A stretch of DNA of 64,000 nucleotides from Sinorhizobium fredii USDA 257 (GTDB lineage: Bacteria; Pseudomonadota; Alphaproteobacteria; Rhizobiales; Rhizobiaceae): assembly GCF_000265205.3 (NCBI RefSeq), contig NC_018000.1, positions 4,030,001 through 4,094,000 of the forward strand, in the 5' to 3' direction. Numbering within the stretch: position 1 is the stretch's first letter; every line of letters begins with the position of its first letter. Positions 25,328 to 34,902 of the stretch are shown here, in pieces. The position numbers and the translations under genes are program-made. The notes beneath the pieces are model-generated. The model ran no database searches, was not told the origin of the DNA, and saw only the letters and a program-made list of their open reading frames with translations.

Positions 25328-26002
25328 ATGACCGAAATTAGCCTCGACAACACAGTGGCGGCAATCGCAGCAGAGCTGCCCGGAGCCGCGGAACTCTTTC
25401 GCCGCCATGACATCAGCTTCTGTTGCGGTGGCCACGTTCGCCTTTCCGAAGCCGCCGTCAAGGCGGGTCTGGCTCCGTCTGCACTTGTTTCCGAATTGAA
25501 GGCACTCGAACAGGCGGCAAAACGGGATGCGCCCGAAGAGACGTCCGACCTCATCGGCCATATTCTCGACAGGTACCACCAGACACACCGCGCAGAACTC
25601 GCCTGGCTCATTCCGCTCGCCCAGAAGGTGGAGCGGGTACACGGCGACCACCCCTCGGCGCCGATCGGACTCTCCCAGGTACTGGAGCGACTGCGGGACG
25701 AACTCGAGAGCCATATGATGAAGGAAGAGCAAGTTCTTTTTCCGATGATGCGGCGCGGCGGGAGTCCAGCAATCGCGCATCCGATCGCGCAGATGCGGGA
25801 CGATCACGAGGAGGAGGTGGAGCATCTCCGTACGCTCGAACACGTGACCCACGGCCTTTCGCTGCCGCAGGGCGCGTGCGGCTCATGGACAGCGCTCTAC
25901 ACGGGGCTGCGCAAGTTCACCGACGATCTGGTGACGCACATGCATCTTGAGAACGCAGTGCTGTTCCCACGCTTCGAAGCTCAATCCCCGGCGGCCAGTT
26001 GA
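25328..26002 (+). CDS. Iron-sulfur cluster repair di-iron protein, RIC/YtfE/DnrN family
   Basis: RIC proteins repair iron-sulfur centres damaged by nitric oxide or oxidants. The 224-residue protein has the N-terminal DUF542 domain with the CCGG signature (DISFCCGGHVRLSEA) and a C-terminal hemerythrin-like di-iron domain with ligands in HQTHRAEL, ESHMMKEEQVLFPMM, RDDHEEEVEHL and THMHLENAVLFPRFE. The stop overlaps the TTG start of nnrS. Grouping with nnrS and DUF6522 points to nitrosative-stress defence linked to denitrification. The ribosome site is AAGGACCAGCAC. Confidence 0.92.
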   Translation: MTEISLDNTVAAIAAELPGAAELFRRHDISFCCGGHVRLSEAAVKAGLAPSALVSELKALEQAAKRDAPEETSDLIGHILDRYHQTHRAELAWLIPLAQKVERVHGDHPSAPIGLSQVLERLRDELESHMMKEEQVLFPMMRRGGSPAIAHPIAQMRDDHEEEVEHLRTLEHVTHGLSLPQGACGSWTALYTGLRKFTDDLVTHMHLENAVLFPRFEAQSPAAS

Positions 26003-27267
26003 CGACAGCCGTTCCGCTTTGGAAATGCCTCTGGGAGGCGCCATACCGCCCTCTGTTCCTGCTAGCGGGGCTCTGGGCGCTTATCGTACCCATCGTGTGG
26101 CTTCTCCCGGATGAGACCTCGCCGGAGAGAATTTCTTGGCATAGCCGCGAGCTTCTGTTCGGCATGGCCGGTGCAGCGGCAGGGGGATACCTCCTGACTG
26201 CCCTGCCAGCCTGGACGAAGAGGGGGCCCGTCCCCCCGGTGGTCAGCGTAGTCGCCACATGCCTCTGGTGCGCCGCCCGCGTGGCGGCGGCTCTCCCCGA
26301 GCATTTGCCGCCCGCTGCTGCCGCGATCGGGGCCTCGGCCTATTTCGTGTTCTTGACTGCAGTACTGGCGAGCGGCGTGGTATCCTCAAAGTCCTGGAGC
26401 CGCTCCTGGGCGCCGCTCGGCACGGCCGTGCTTGCCATAAGCGCCTTGCTCTTAGTTGCAAATCGCCCGATCCCGCCGAACGCCACACCGCTGCTATTCA
26501 TGCTCTTGATCGTCCTCATAGGTGGGCGCGCCGTGCCTGCCTTCACACGGCGCTGGCTGGACCGGATTGGGGCAGGGCAGTTCTTCTTCGATCGTCCACA
26601 TCTGTCGTGGCTGTCGGTGTCGGGAATCTTTGCCGCTATCTACCTCGATGGCGCCGGCCATCACACCTCGTCTGGAATCCTGTTGCTGTTTTCGGCAGCT
26701 CTGCTGCTATTGCAAATGAAGGGATGGCAAAGCCTCAGGACCTGCCGTTACCCGGCGTTGTTCATGCTGCACGTCGCCTTCGGTTGGACACCGACGGCGC
26801 TCGTCCTCGGCGGCCTTTCAGCTATAATTCCAGAACAGGTTCCGCCGGCTGCCGCCACGCATGCGCTGACGATGGGCGCTATGGGAACAATGATCGCAGC
26901 CTTTATGATGCGGTCCGCTATGGTTCGCAACGGAGAGAGCCTGGTCATCAACTGGACCATGGCCTGTGCCTTCGCTCTCATATCACTGTCGGCGCTGCTG
27001 CGTGTTGGCGGCTGCTGGTGGAGCAATGTGCAATTCAATCCGGTTGCTGGAGCCGTCATCTGCTGGATGGCTGGATGGGCGTTCTTCATTTCGGCCTATT
27101 TTCCGGCTTTGAAGCGTCCGGTTCCCAGACCGGTTTTGAGCGCCGCAATCGCGACTCGGTCGAGCCTCGCGGCGGTCACCAGCAAGCCCCTTGAGGTCGA
27201 TATTCGCGGGGGGCCGTTCGTTCAGGCCAACTGCGTGAAGCAAACCCCGCAAGGAAGGAAACCATGA
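25999..27267 (+). CDS. nnrS: NnrS family heme-copper membrane protein
   Basis: NnrS proteins are polytopic membrane proteins made during denitrification that relieve nitric oxide stress. The 422-residue product has about 12 spans and begins APYRPLFLLAGLWALIVPIVWLLP, a typical NnrS start, with GMAGAAAGGYLLTALPAWT and FDRPHLSWLSVSGIFAAIY further on and THALTMGAMGTMIAAFMMR near the end. It begins with TTG at 25999, overlapping the RIC stop; no other start fits. Its stop overlaps the next ATG, so the three genes are translationally coupled. Confidence 0.9.
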   Translation: MTTAVPLWKCLWEAPYRPLFLLAGLWALIVPIVWLLPDETSPERISWHSRELLFGMAGAAAGGYLLTALPAWTKRGPVPPVVSVVATCLWCAARVAAALPEHLPPAAAAIGASAYFVFLTAVLASGVVSSKSWSRSWAPLGTAVLAISALLLVANRPIPPNATPLLFMLLIVLIGGRAVPAFTRRWLDRIGAGQFFFDRPHLSWLSVSGIFAAIYLDGAGHHTSSGILLLFSAALLLLQMKGWQSLRTCRYPALFMLHVAFGWTPTALVLGGLSAIIPEQVPPAAATHALTMGAMGTMIAAFMMRSAMVRNGESLVINWTMACAFALISLSALLRVGGCWWSNVQFNPVAGAVICWMAGWAFFISAYFPALKRPVPRPVLSAAIATRSSLAAVTSKPLEVDIRGGPFVQANCVKQTPQGRKP

Positions 27268-27578
27268 TCGTAGAGCGATCTCGGGACGGAGATTTGATAC
27301 TGGACCCCGCCGAACTGGCCAATCGCTTCGGTGTCTCCGCGGACGACTTGCGTCAGTACCAGAGGAAGGGGCTGGTGACTTGCATGGTCGAGCGCGGCGA
27401 GGGGGAGGATGCTGGAACTTGCCGCTTGAGCGTGAAGTTTGGAAATCGCATATGGCGCGTGATCCTGAACTGCGAAGATAGGGTTGTTAGCGAAGAGATG
27501 ACCTTCTGCCGCATGAACCGGCAGACCGCGCGATCGCAGCAATACCGCACCGGTGAACCGTCACCTCGGCAGCGTTAA
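27264..27578 (+). CDS. DUF6522-type small protein of denitrification clusters
   Basis: The 104-residue soluble protein begins MIVERSRDGDLILDPAELAN and contains LVTCMVERGEGEDAGTCRLSVKF and a NRIWRVILN strand. It resembles the small proteins named DUF6522 that recur beside nnrS in rhizobia. The function is unknown. Two cysteines and no signal peptide are seen. The ATG overlaps the nnrS stop (ATGA) with AAGGAAGG upstream, so it is the last gene of the RIC-nnrS operon. Confidence 0.72.
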   Translation: MIVERSRDGDLILDPAELANRFGVSADDLRQYQRKGLVTCMVERGEGEDAGTCRLSVKFGNRIWRVILNCEDRVVSEEMTFCRMNRQTARSQQYRTGEPSPRQR

Positions 27579-27733
27579 GGGGCGCGAGACTGGCTCTCTC
27601 ATGCGCCCCATCTGCGAGAGAGATTGTTGTCGGACTCTGTTTGTGCGCTTTAGCTCCGTCGTTCCCCACCCGATAAAAAAAGAGGTCGCGAATATCGGAT
27701 TTCTAGCTCGAGAACGGGGGCGCATCGCCGAGA

Positions 27734-27747
27734 CTAGACCCGTCTAG
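27734..27747. promoter_or_regulatory. Inverted repeat upstream of the PRC-barrel gene
   Basis: CTAGAC-CC-GTCTAG is a perfect inverted repeat with six-base arms, 50 bases before the ATG at 27797. It could be an operator for the downstream gene. No T run follows, so it is not an obvious terminator. The protein that might bind is unknown. Confidence 0.4.
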
Positions 27748-27796
27748 GAACAAATTCCGACTCCTAGCGTTGGCCCCCTGCTAAAGGAGAACGACG

Positions 27797-28165
27797 ATGG
27801 TGAATCCGGATCTACATGAATCCCACGATCTTATAGCCAGCGACATGGTGGAGGGCACCACCGTCTACGACATGAGTGGCAACGACGTTGGTTCTATTGA
27901 GCGAATCATACTGGAGAAGCGCGGCGGACGCGTTGCCTATGCCGTGATGAGTTTCGGCGGCTTCCTGGGTCTCGGCCATGATCATTACCCGCTGCCATGG
28001 CAGAAGCTCGACTACAATACCACTCTTGGGGGCTTCCAGGTCGACATTACCAGGGACCAGCTTGAAGGTGCGCCGAAGTATCCGGCGGAGCAGGACTTCG
28101 ACTGGAGTTCAGAGAGCGGTCGCCGTGTCTATGACTATTACGGCATTCCGCCCTACTGGGTTTGA
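27797..28165 (+). CDS. PRC-barrel domain protein
   Basis: The 122-residue protein has a single PRC-barrel: DMVEGTTVYDMSGNDVGSIE followed by ERIILEKRGGRVAYAVMSFGG and the HYPLPWQKLDYN strand. Such proteins are common in rhizobia and are often induced by stress; the role here is unknown. It has a strong ribosome site (AAAGGAGAACG). It stands alone, convergent with nosX, with a CTAGAC/GTCTAG repeat upstream. Confidence 0.85.
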   Translation: MVNPDLHESHDLIASDMVEGTTVYDMSGNDVGSIERIILEKRGGRVAYAVMSFGGFLGLGHDHYPLPWQKLDYNTTLGGFQVDITRDQLEGAPKYPAEQDFDWSSESGRRVYDYYGIPPYWV

Positions 28166-28299
28166 TCGGCGTCGTCCAGAGAGCTCGCCACAAGGCACTG
28201 GTATGGGCGACCAGTTCAAGTGGCTGCATGGCGTTTGAACACGACGTCGAGAACAAAGGCGAGGGGCACCGAAAGGGCACCTTGGTGTAAGCGCACACC

Positions 28300-29304
28300 T
28301 CAGCCAATCCGGCCGAAGCGCGCGTGGGCACCTGACGTGGACACCAAATCGACTCCAAGATCAGAGTGGCGCTCGCATACGCCGCGGATTGCCGCCCCCT
28401 TCATCAGGCTGAAGGCCGTCGAGAACGCGTCCCCCGCCGCCGCAGTCGGGGCCACGACGCTCACCCGCCGGTAGAGCCGGGGCGCTTCCCCGCTCAGCGG
28501 GTCGAGAATGTGACCGAAGCGGGCGGAGTCTCCGAAGTGGAAGCCATCCGGACTCGAGGTGGCGACCGCTCTGTTGACGAGGTTCAGAATGCTGTCCGGC
28601 GCGCCGGCATCTTCACTCGCTGCCAGCCCGATCCGCCATGGCCCACCGTCCTCTCGCGATCCGATAGCGCGTGCTTCCCCCATGCTGACGAGGCTGTTTG
28701 CAACGCCCGCGTCCTTAAGCAGATCGACGATCCGGTCGGTGATGTAGCCTTGCGCGACGCCGTTGAGCGTCAACGCCATTCCCGGTCGGGCAAATACGAC
28801 GCGATCGCGATCGAACCTAAGCTTGTCGAAGCCGACGCCGGATAATGCGCGACGCTTCTCGTCCTCGGACGGCCCTGCGGGATTGGCATCCGCCGCCGAA
28901 AAATGCTGGGCATAGAGGATCCAAAGGGGCTGGACGGTCGGATCGAAGGCGCCGTCCGTCGCCTCCCATGCGTCGCGGCTTGCACCCAGCAGGCTCACCA
29001 GATCCGCCGGGGGAGCGGCAATCGCTCCAGTGCGGTTCAGCTCGGAGAGGGCGGAATCGGGCCGGTACAGACTGAATATCCTCTCGAGCCGCGATACCTC
29101 GGCAACGACGCGCTCTATCAGCCGCGCTGCTTTGGCCTTGTCGTCGAGGTTCAGGATCAATGTCGCCGGCGCACCCAGGGCACGGCCGTTCCAGGTGATT
29201 GCGGTCGTTGCAGCTTCTGCACGGCCGCCATGGCCCAGCAGAGGGAGCCCGGCCGCAGCAGCCATGATGCAGATCGCCCTCCGGCGAGAAATCGCGCTAC
29301 CCAT
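28300..29304 (-). CDS. nosX: NosX, ApbE-type FMN transferase for NosR
   Basis: NosX attaches FMN covalently to a threonine of NosR. The 334-residue protein has an N-terminal export signal with RRRAICIMAAAAGL (twin-arginine-like) and the ApbE fold: SLERIFSLYRPDSALSELNR-like segment, GAFDPTVQPLW, LNGVAQGYITDRIVDLL and the Mg-binding DAFSTAFSL near the C-terminus. Its ATG overlaps the nosL stop. It is the last gene of nosRZDFYLX. The 134-base gap to the PRC-barrel gene is convergent. Confidence 0.92.
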   Translation of the reverse strand: MGSAISRRRAICIMAAAAGLPLLGHGGRAEAATTAITWNGRALGAPATLILNLDDKAKAARLIERVVAEVSRLERIFSLYRPDSALSELNRTGAIAAPPADLVSLLGASRDAWEATDGAFDPTVQPLWILYAQHFSAADANPAGPSEDEKRRALSGVGFDKLRFDRDRVVFARPGMALTLNGVAQGYITDRIVDLLKDAGVANSLVSMGEARAIGSREDGGPWRIGLAASEDAGAPDSILNLVNRAVATSSPDGFHFGDSARFGHILDPLSGEAPRLYRRVSVVAPTAAAGDAFSTAFSLMKGAAIRGVCERHSDLGVDLVSTSGAHARFGRIG

Positions 29305-29857
29305 GGGGGCCTCCTTTCTCCTCGTGTTCGATTTGCAAGTTCGCGTCTTGCTGTTCGCTCCCGGTCCCTAGCACGTATTCCGTGGGCACCTCTGCAAACC
29401 GCTTCACCTGGCCCCCGTTCTTCGCAGCGAACTCACGCGCGGCGCCATCGCTAGAGAACGGCACCGCTTCCTCCGAGCCCATGCCGCCTTTGACGGTGCT
29501 GCCGACGACGTAGAAGGCCTTTCTTGCATCGATCCAGTTCTCGGCGCCCGGCTCCTCCCAGCTCGGCGCCGTGCCCATGTCCGACACGTAGATGGCGGCG
29601 ATATCCTTCGGCTCCTCCGGCAGCATGGTGAAGGCGATGGTGTCGCGCGCCGACGAGAACCAGATCGGTTCCGGGATGTCCACCAGAATCACCTGGCCCT
29701 TCGGCCCCGGATGCTCGAGGACGTTCATACCGCAATAGCGCCCCATCGCGTCGGTCGTGAGCGAATAGGGAGCCGGCATTTTCGCCTCCTGATCCTTTTC
29801 GCAAGCAGCGAGGAAAAGCGTTGCGGTCAGTACTGCCGTGACGATTGCCAGCCTCAT
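29297..29857 (-). CDS. nosL: NosL copper-chaperone lipoprotein
   Basis: NosL is an outer-membrane or periplasm-facing lipoprotein that binds Cu(I) for N2O reductase maturation. The 186-residue product has a lipobox LFLAAC with Cys19 as the lipid site, and the copper-binding GRYCGMNVLEHPG segment, and the EEAVPFSSDGAAREFA motif near the end. The start at 29857 overlaps the nosY stop. An upstream in-frame extension runs into nosY and is not used. Confidence 0.93.
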   Translation of the reverse strand: MRLAIVTAVLTATLFLAACEKDQEAKMPAPYSLTTDAMGRYCGMNVLEHPGPKGQVILVDIPEPIWFSSARDTIAFTMLPEEPKDIAAIYVSDMGTAPSWEEPGAENWIDARKAFYVVGSTVKGGMGSEEAVPFSSDGAAREFAAKNGGQVKRFAEVPTEYVLGTGSEQQDANLQIEHEEKGGPHG

Positions 29858-30681
29858 AATTCCCTCCTGGAGAAGATCAATGTGGCGAATGCCAGCGGCG
29901 CAAGCGTCCAAAGGCCGAGGGCTGCAAGCAGAACGGGCGAGGACAGGCCGGTGTGGTCGGCGACTCCGCCCATGGCCGAAAGAGCGCCGGCGCCGCCCGA
30001 GCCGAGATTGAGGAGGCGATAGACGTCCGTCGGATTGGCAAGCAGGAGCAGGTTGAGCAGTCCGGCCGGGATGGTCCGCCCCTGGGCGGCTACCAGGCCG
30101 CCCAGCAGCGCCATGTCGTAGATCAGGACGAAGAACAGCCATATCCCGATGGCGATGCCGCCGGCGGTGGCGCGTTCGTTGGCAAGCGTGCTGATCAGAT
30201 AGCCGATCGCGGCAAACACCGCGCCGAGCAGGACCGAGGATGCGATCATCGAAACGAAGGCCTGCCAGCTATCCGGACCGACAGCGCTTCCCGTCGCGAC
30301 CAGCGCCGCGGCAGCCAGGCCGTAGCCGAAGAGCGTTGCGAAGGCGAGAATCGCCAGATGACCGAGAAACTTCCCGAAGACGACTTCGCGGCGCCCGATC
30401 GGGTAGCTGAGCAGAAGCAGCATCGTTCCCCGCTCCATCTCGCCGACGATCGCGTCATGCGACAGTAGGAGCGCAATCAGCGGCACGAGGAAGATGGTGA
30501 GGCTCGAAAGGCTGACGATGACCACGTCGAGCTTGTTTACGCCCACGCTGCCCGTCGGCGCGCTGCCGAGGAAGGACAGCGTCAAGGCAAGCGTGGCAAG
30601 CAGCAAGGTGGTCGCCAGCACCCATCGGTTGCGCATGCCTTCCTGGATTTCCTTGCCAGCGATGGTGAGAATATTCAGCAT
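29854..30681 (-). CDS. nosY: NosY, ABC transporter permease for N2O reductase maturation
   Basis: NosY is the membrane component of the NosDFY transporter. The 275-residue protein has about six spans and the ABC-2-type N-terminus MLNILTIAGKEIQEGMRNRWV, with the MERGTMLLLLSYPIGRREV segment that contacts the ATPase. It overlaps nosF by a few bases upstream and nosL downstream, so translation is coupled. The transported species may be a sulfur compound or no small molecule at all; the family is needed for CuZ assembly. Confidence 0.93.
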   Translation of the reverse strand: MLNILTIAGKEIQEGMRNRWVLATTLLLATLALTLSFLGSAPTGSVGVNKLDVVIVSLSSLTIFLVPLIALLLSHDAIVGEMERGTMLLLLSYPIGRREVVFGKFLGHLAILAFATLFGYGLAAAALVATGSAVGPDSWQAFVSMIASSVLLGAVFAAIGYLISTLANERATAGGIAIGIWLFFVLIYDMALLGGLVAAQGRTIPAGLLNLLLLANPTDVYRLLNLGSGGAGALSAMGGVADHTGLSSPVLLAALGLWTLAPLAFATLIFSRREL

Positions 30682-31592
30682 TTCGTCACCTGGCCGTTGA
30701 GAAAGTGCGCATAGAGGTCGTCCAGCGTCGGCTCCGTGATCGTCAGACCGGCGAGCAGCGCCGCGTCGGCGGTGATGTCATGCAGCAGCGGGATCTTGCG
30801 ATCGGACGATATCTCCGCATCAAGGCTCCCGTCCGGGGCGGGAGACCAGTTCATGCCACCATTGAGCCATGCAGGCGCTGCGTTGGCGTGCGAGAGCTTG
30901 ACGCTGATGCGCGTCGGCATACGGGCGACGTGCCGCAGCTCCTCGAGCGTGCCGTCGGCGATCTTCAAGCCCTTGTTGACGATGATGACGCGGTCCGCGC
31001 GGCCCTCGAGTTCGGTAAGAGCGTGCGACGAGAGCAGCACCGTAGTGCCCTTGGCCCGCAGTTCCGTGATCAGGTCGTAGAAGTTCCGCCGCAGGGCGGG
31101 GTCAAGGCCGCTGGTTGGCTCGTCGAGAAGCAGGACCCGTGGCGTTCCGAGCAGAGCCTGCGCCAGCCCGAGGCGCTGCCGCATGCCCTTGGAATAGGTC
31201 CGCACCGGCCGGTTGACAGCTTCCTCGGCCAGCCCGACCCGCTCGAAGAGGGCGTCGGCGGCGGCAACGTCCACCCGCTTCAGCCGCGCGTAGAAGCGCA
31301 GGGTTTCGCGCCCCGTCAACGCCATGTTGAAGGAGACGCTTTCCGGCAGGTAGCCGAGACTTTGACGAACTGCAAAATCGCCGGTTGCCGGATCCTCGCC
31401 CAGGACGCGCACCGTGCCGGTGGTCGGCCGGATGAGGCCGAGCATTAGCTTGATGAGCGTGGTCTTGCCGGCGCCGTTGTGGCCGACAAGCGCGACGGTT
31501 TCAGCTTCGTCGAGCGCAAAGGACAGGTCCCGGATCACGGTCGATTGGCCGTAGCGCTTGCTGACGCCGGCTATCTTGACGGTCTGGGTCAT
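30675..31592 (-). CDS. nosF: NosF, ABC transporter ATPase for N2O reductase maturation
   Basis: The 305-residue ATPase has Walker A GHNGAGKTT, the signature YSKGMRQRLG, Walker B LLLDEPTSGLDP and the switch His in SSHALTELE. The C-terminal extension (about residues 225-305) is typical of NosF. The ATG at 31592 overlaps the nosD stop as ATGA; the frame continues upstream inside nosD but is antisense-free coding of another frame and is not used. It powers NosDFY. Confidence 0.94.
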   Translation of the reverse strand: MTQTVKIAGVSKRYGQSTVIRDLSFALDEAETVALVGHNGAGKTTLIKLMLGLIRPTTGTVRVLGEDPATGDFAVRQSLGYLPESVSFNMALTGRETLRFYARLKRVDVAAADALFERVGLAEEAVNRPVRTYSKGMRQRLGLAQALLGTPRVLLLDEPTSGLDPALRRNFYDLITELRAKGTTVLLSSHALTELEGRADRVIIVNKGLKIADGTLEELRHVARMPTRISVKLSHANAAPAWLNGGMNWSPAPDGSLDAEISSDRKIPLLHDITADAALLAGLTITEPTLDDLYAHFLNGQVTKC

Positions 31593-32962
31593 CGCAAGGC
31601 TCCCGCGCGGCCGGCCGGCACCATCAGCGGATGGCTGTCGACGACCCCGCCTGGCAGCAATGCAGGGAACTGCGCCTGTGCCCAGCGGATGACCTGGACC
31701 GCCGGGCTGGTGGTCAGCAGCTTGGCCTGGGGCGACGTCCACAAGACCCTGTCGATGAGATCGTTCGGCCTGTAGGGGCTGTCGCCGATGCCGTCGCCGT
31801 CGAGGTCGAACGCGGGATTGTCGCTCCAGTAGTTTCCCTGCTTCCCGGACGACCAGTCAAGGTGGCGCGTTCCGACGTACTTGACCTGGTTCCGGTTGCT
31901 GATGAAGGAGTTGTGGCTGATCAAGTTGCCTTCCGATCCGGCCGTGAAATGAATGCCGATGGCGCAGCCCTCGAACACGTTGTCGTAGAAGCGATTCTTG
32001 TTGGCGTTGTAGATGAAGACGCATTTTTCCGGCCCGAGCCGGCCACCCTCCTGGGCAATCGTGTTCTCGCCCGCGGATTGGGGCACCTCGTGCCCGGCGG
32101 ACCGCGTTCCTGTCGCCCATCGCTCCGGCGGCTGAAGTCGGCCCAGCACCGTGTTTCGACTGATCTCGGAGCTGTTAGCATAGTTCAGGAGAAGACCGTG
32201 GTCGCGGTCGCCGTCGGAACGGTTGCCGGTGATCTTCAGCCGGTTGGAATACATGATCGCATAGCCGACCGAATTGCCGGTGGAGACGTTGTCGCTGATC
32301 TCGCTGTCGTTCGTGTACATGTAGTGGATGGCAAAGCGCAGGTAGCGAAAGCGGTTGCCGCTGAAGACGTTCCGCTTGCTAGCCATTGTGGCGATCCCGT
32401 CGCGCCCGTAGCTGATGTCGTTGTCGAGAACCTTCGAACCGGGCGCATTCCAGATCGTCACGCCATTGCCGGATTCGCTTAAGCGGCCTTCCATCATGCC
32501 TAAGATCCGGTTTCCCCGGACGACGCTGTCGGCCGCTCCGTGAATATATATGCCGAAGAGATTGCCGCTGACGGTATTCCCTTCGATTACGGCACGCTTG
32601 GCCGTCTTCGCCGCAAAGATTCCGGAATCCAGCTTCGCGAGGTCGATACCGGATCCGCTGACCCGCACGCCGCGAACCGAGACGCCTTCCGCGGTGATCG
32701 TGACGACGCTGCCCTTGCCGCTTCCGACAATCGCCGCGCCGTCCTGCCCCCTCAGCGACAGCGCTTTGGAGATCGTGACCGGCCCCTCGTACTCGCCTGC
32801 CTGCAACGTGATGACGTCGCCCGGCGCCGCCGCGTCGATCACCGCCTGCAGCGGGCTTTCAGCCGGAGTAATGGACCGGCTTTCGGCGCTTGCAGTCGCC
32901 GGGAGGGCGGCCATGAAGGCCGCCATCCCGATTCTCGTTATGTGGGCTCTCATGCGCATCAT
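31589..32962 (-). CDS. nosD: NosD periplasmic beta-helix protein for CuZ assembly
   Basis: NosD is a periplasmic right-handed beta-helix that docks on NosFY and delivers copper to NosZ. The 457-residue product has a signal peptide ending ATASA and repeats of the CASH type such as [36 protein letters not shown] and [19 protein letters not shown], ending with [20 protein letters not shown], a NosD landmark. The start at 32962 overlaps the nosZ stop; ATGs at 32959 and 32953 are alternatives. Confidence 0.94.
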   Translation of the reverse strand: MMRMRAHITRIGMAAFMAALPATASAESRSITPAESPLQAVIDAAAPGDVITLQAGEYEGPVTISKALSLRGQDGAAIVGSGKGSVVTITAEGVSVRGVRVSGSGIDLAKLDSGIFAAKTAKRAVIEGNTVSGNLFGIYIHGAADSVVRGNRILGMMEGRLSESGNGVTIWNAPGSKVLDNDISYGRDGIATMASKRNVFSGNRFRYLRFAIHYMYTNDSEISDNVSTGNSVGYAIMYSNRLKITGNRSDGDRDHGLLLNYANSSEISRNTVLGRLQPPERWATGTRSAGHEVPQSAGENTIAQEGGRLGPEKCVFIYNANKNRFYDNVFEGCAIGIHFTAGSEGNLISHNSFISNRNQVKYVGTRHLDWSSGKQGNYWSDNPAFDLDGDGIGDSPYRPNDLIDRVLWTSPQAKLLTTSPAVQVIRWAQAQFPALLPGGVVDSHPLMVPAGRAGALR

Positions 32963-34878
32963 GCCGCCGTGGGCTCGACGAACATCCGGCCCTTCATCTC
33001 CATGTGCATGGCATGGCAGAACCAGGAGCAATAGTACCAGTAGACGCCGGGCTTGCTGGCCTTGAAGGTCACCGAAGCGGTCGCCTGCGGCGCCACCTCC
33101 ATGTTGATGCCGTAGTTGATGATGGAGAAGCCGTGCGTCAGGTCCTCGACCTCGTCGATGTTGGTCACGTAGACGGTGACCTCGTCGTCCTGCTTCACCG
33201 TGAAGCTCTCCAGACCGAAGGCCGGAGCCGCGGACGTCATGTAGACACGGACCTTGTTGCCGTCGCGGATGACCTCTGAATCGACCAGCAGATCGATGTT
33301 GTCAGCCTTGGCCTGGGCGACCGCGTCGGCGAAGACCGGGTCGTCGCGATTCCAGACGTGCACCGGGTTGATCTTGGAGGCGTGCACGATGGTCGCGTCA
33401 TGCGGCTCGGCGAACGTAGGGTTGTCATGCACGATGACCATCTCGTCCCCGGAGATGTCGATCAACTGATCGTTCTCCGGCTTCAGCGGACCGACGTTCA
33501 GATAGCGGTCCTTGGAGAACTTGTTCAGCGAGATCAGCCACTTGCCATCGGCATCCTTGGTCTGTCCCATGGATGTGTGGTTGTGGCCCGGCTGGTAGTG
33601 GACGTCGAGCTTCTGGCGGATTGGATCGACCTTCTCGCCGGCGAAGGCCCGCTTGGCGTCCTCGATGTTCCATTTGCACACCTGGCTGTCGATGAACAGG
33701 GTCGTGTAGGCGTTGCCCTTGCCATCGTAGGCTGTGTGCAGCGGGCCGAGGCCGAGTTCGGGTTCAGCGACGACGGTGTCGCGCGGCTTGATCTTGTCAT
33801 CGAACAGATCGTCGAACTTGCGCACGTCGAACACGGTCACGGTCGGGGACAGCTTGCCGTTCGCAACCACGTGGATGCCGTCGGGCGCCGTGTTGATGCC
33901 GTGAGGGCTGTTGGAGACCGGAATGTAGCGCGTGTAGGGCGATCCCTTGCGGCCGTCGAGGACCGGCACGCCGCCCATTTCCTTGTAGTCGCCCTTGGCG
34001 ACCGCTTCCTCGATCCGCTTGAGGTTGAAGACGACGACCCAGTCCTGCTCGCTGCCCATCATCTCGGCGAGATTGACGCCTTCTTCGGAGTTGTAGCAGG
34101 TTGCGAAGCAGTACTTGCCCTGGTAGTCGGCGTCGACGTTGTCGAGGTTGCCGTCGACCATGACCTGCCAGGCGACCTTCATCGTCTCGCCGTCGACGGC
34201 GGTGAAGATCGCGCTGTACTGCTTGTGGTCGTCGAGCACCTTGCCGTCGTTCGGGATCGGCACGCGATCCTCGCCGTTGCAGAAGACGTAGCCGGTCTTC
34301 GGATACTTCTGGACCCGGAGCCCGTGGACCGTGTGCTGGTTGGGAAGCTGGATGATCTTGTCGCACTTCATAACGTCGAGTCGGATGCGGCAGACGCGCG
34401 TGTTCGCCTTGTCGTTGGCGAAAAGGTAGCGGCCGTCGTAAGTGCCCTCGGTGAACGACGGATGCGGATGATGAAGGTCGCCGTTCGTGTACACGCCGCC
34501 CCGGTCCTTCAAGAACTCCACGGTCTCGGGAAGCAGGCCTTCGGTCAGGATCTTGCGGCTTTCGTTCGTCTGGCCCCAGCCGGTGGCGCTGCACCGGTTG
34601 AAGACGGGAATCCGCATCATTTCGCGCATCGACGGCGCGCCGACGACACGAATTTCACCCGACTGCCCCGACGAGAAGAAGACATAGTATTCGTCGAGTT
34701 CTCCCGGCTTCACCTCGTAGCTTCCCGCGGACGCCTCCTGCGCCTTCGCCGCGGTCGCCATGCCGCCCGAAAGCGTCAGCGCGCCACCGGCGCCCACGGC
34801 ACCGGCTGCCGCCACGAAGGCGGTGGTGCCGAGCATTTGTCGTCTGTTCAGACGCATCTTGGTTTCTTCGTTTGACAT
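32959..34878 (-). CDS. nosZ: Nitrous-oxide reductase
   Basis: NosZ reduces N2O to N2 in the periplasm. The 639-residue protein has a twin-arginine signal ([20 protein letters not shown]), a seven-bladed propeller carrying the CuZ histidines ([22 protein letters not shown] region and [11 protein letters not shown]) and a C-terminal cupredoxin domain with the CuA motif [12 protein letters not shown]. All features fit clade I (Tat-exported) NosZ of normal length. nosR lies 24 bases upstream. nosD overlaps its stop. Confidence 0.97.
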   Translation of the reverse strand: MSNEETKMRLNRRQMLGTTAFVAAAGAVGAGGALTLSGGMATAAKAQEASAGSYEVKPGELDEYYVFFSSGQSGEIRVVGAPSMREMMRIPVFNRCSATGWGQTNESRKILTEGLLPETVEFLKDRGGVYTNGDLHHPHPSFTEGTYDGRYLFANDKANTRVCRIRLDVMKCDKIIQLPNQHTVHGLRVQKYPKTGYVFCNGEDRVPIPNDGKVLDDHKQYSAIFTAVDGETMKVAWQVMVDGNLDNVDADYQGKYCFATCYNSEEGVNLAEMMGSEQDWVVVFNLKRIEEAVAKGDYKEMGGVPVLDGRKGSPYTRYIPVSNSPHGINTAPDGIHVVANGKLSPTVTVFDVRKFDDLFDDKIKPRDTVVAEPELGLGPLHTAYDGKGNAYTTLFIDSQVCKWNIEDAKRAFAGEKVDPIRQKLDVHYQPGHNHTSMGQTKDADGKWLISLNKFSKDRYLNVGPLKPENDQLIDISGDEMVIVHDNPTFAEPHDATIVHASKINPVHVWNRDDPVFADAVAQAKADNIDLLVDSEVIRDGNKVRVYMTSAAPAFGLESFTVKQDDEVTVYVTNIDEVEDLTHGFSIINYGINMEVAPQATASVTFKASKPGVYWYYCSWFCHAMHMEMKGRMFVEPTAA

Positions 34879-34902
34879 TGTGCCTCTCCTTGGGTGTTGG
34901 CG

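Noticed and set aside
33358..34875. Long plus-strand open frame opposite nosZ
   Set aside because: It is a reverse-strand shadow in GC-rich DNA. nosZ on the minus strand has all expected motifs.
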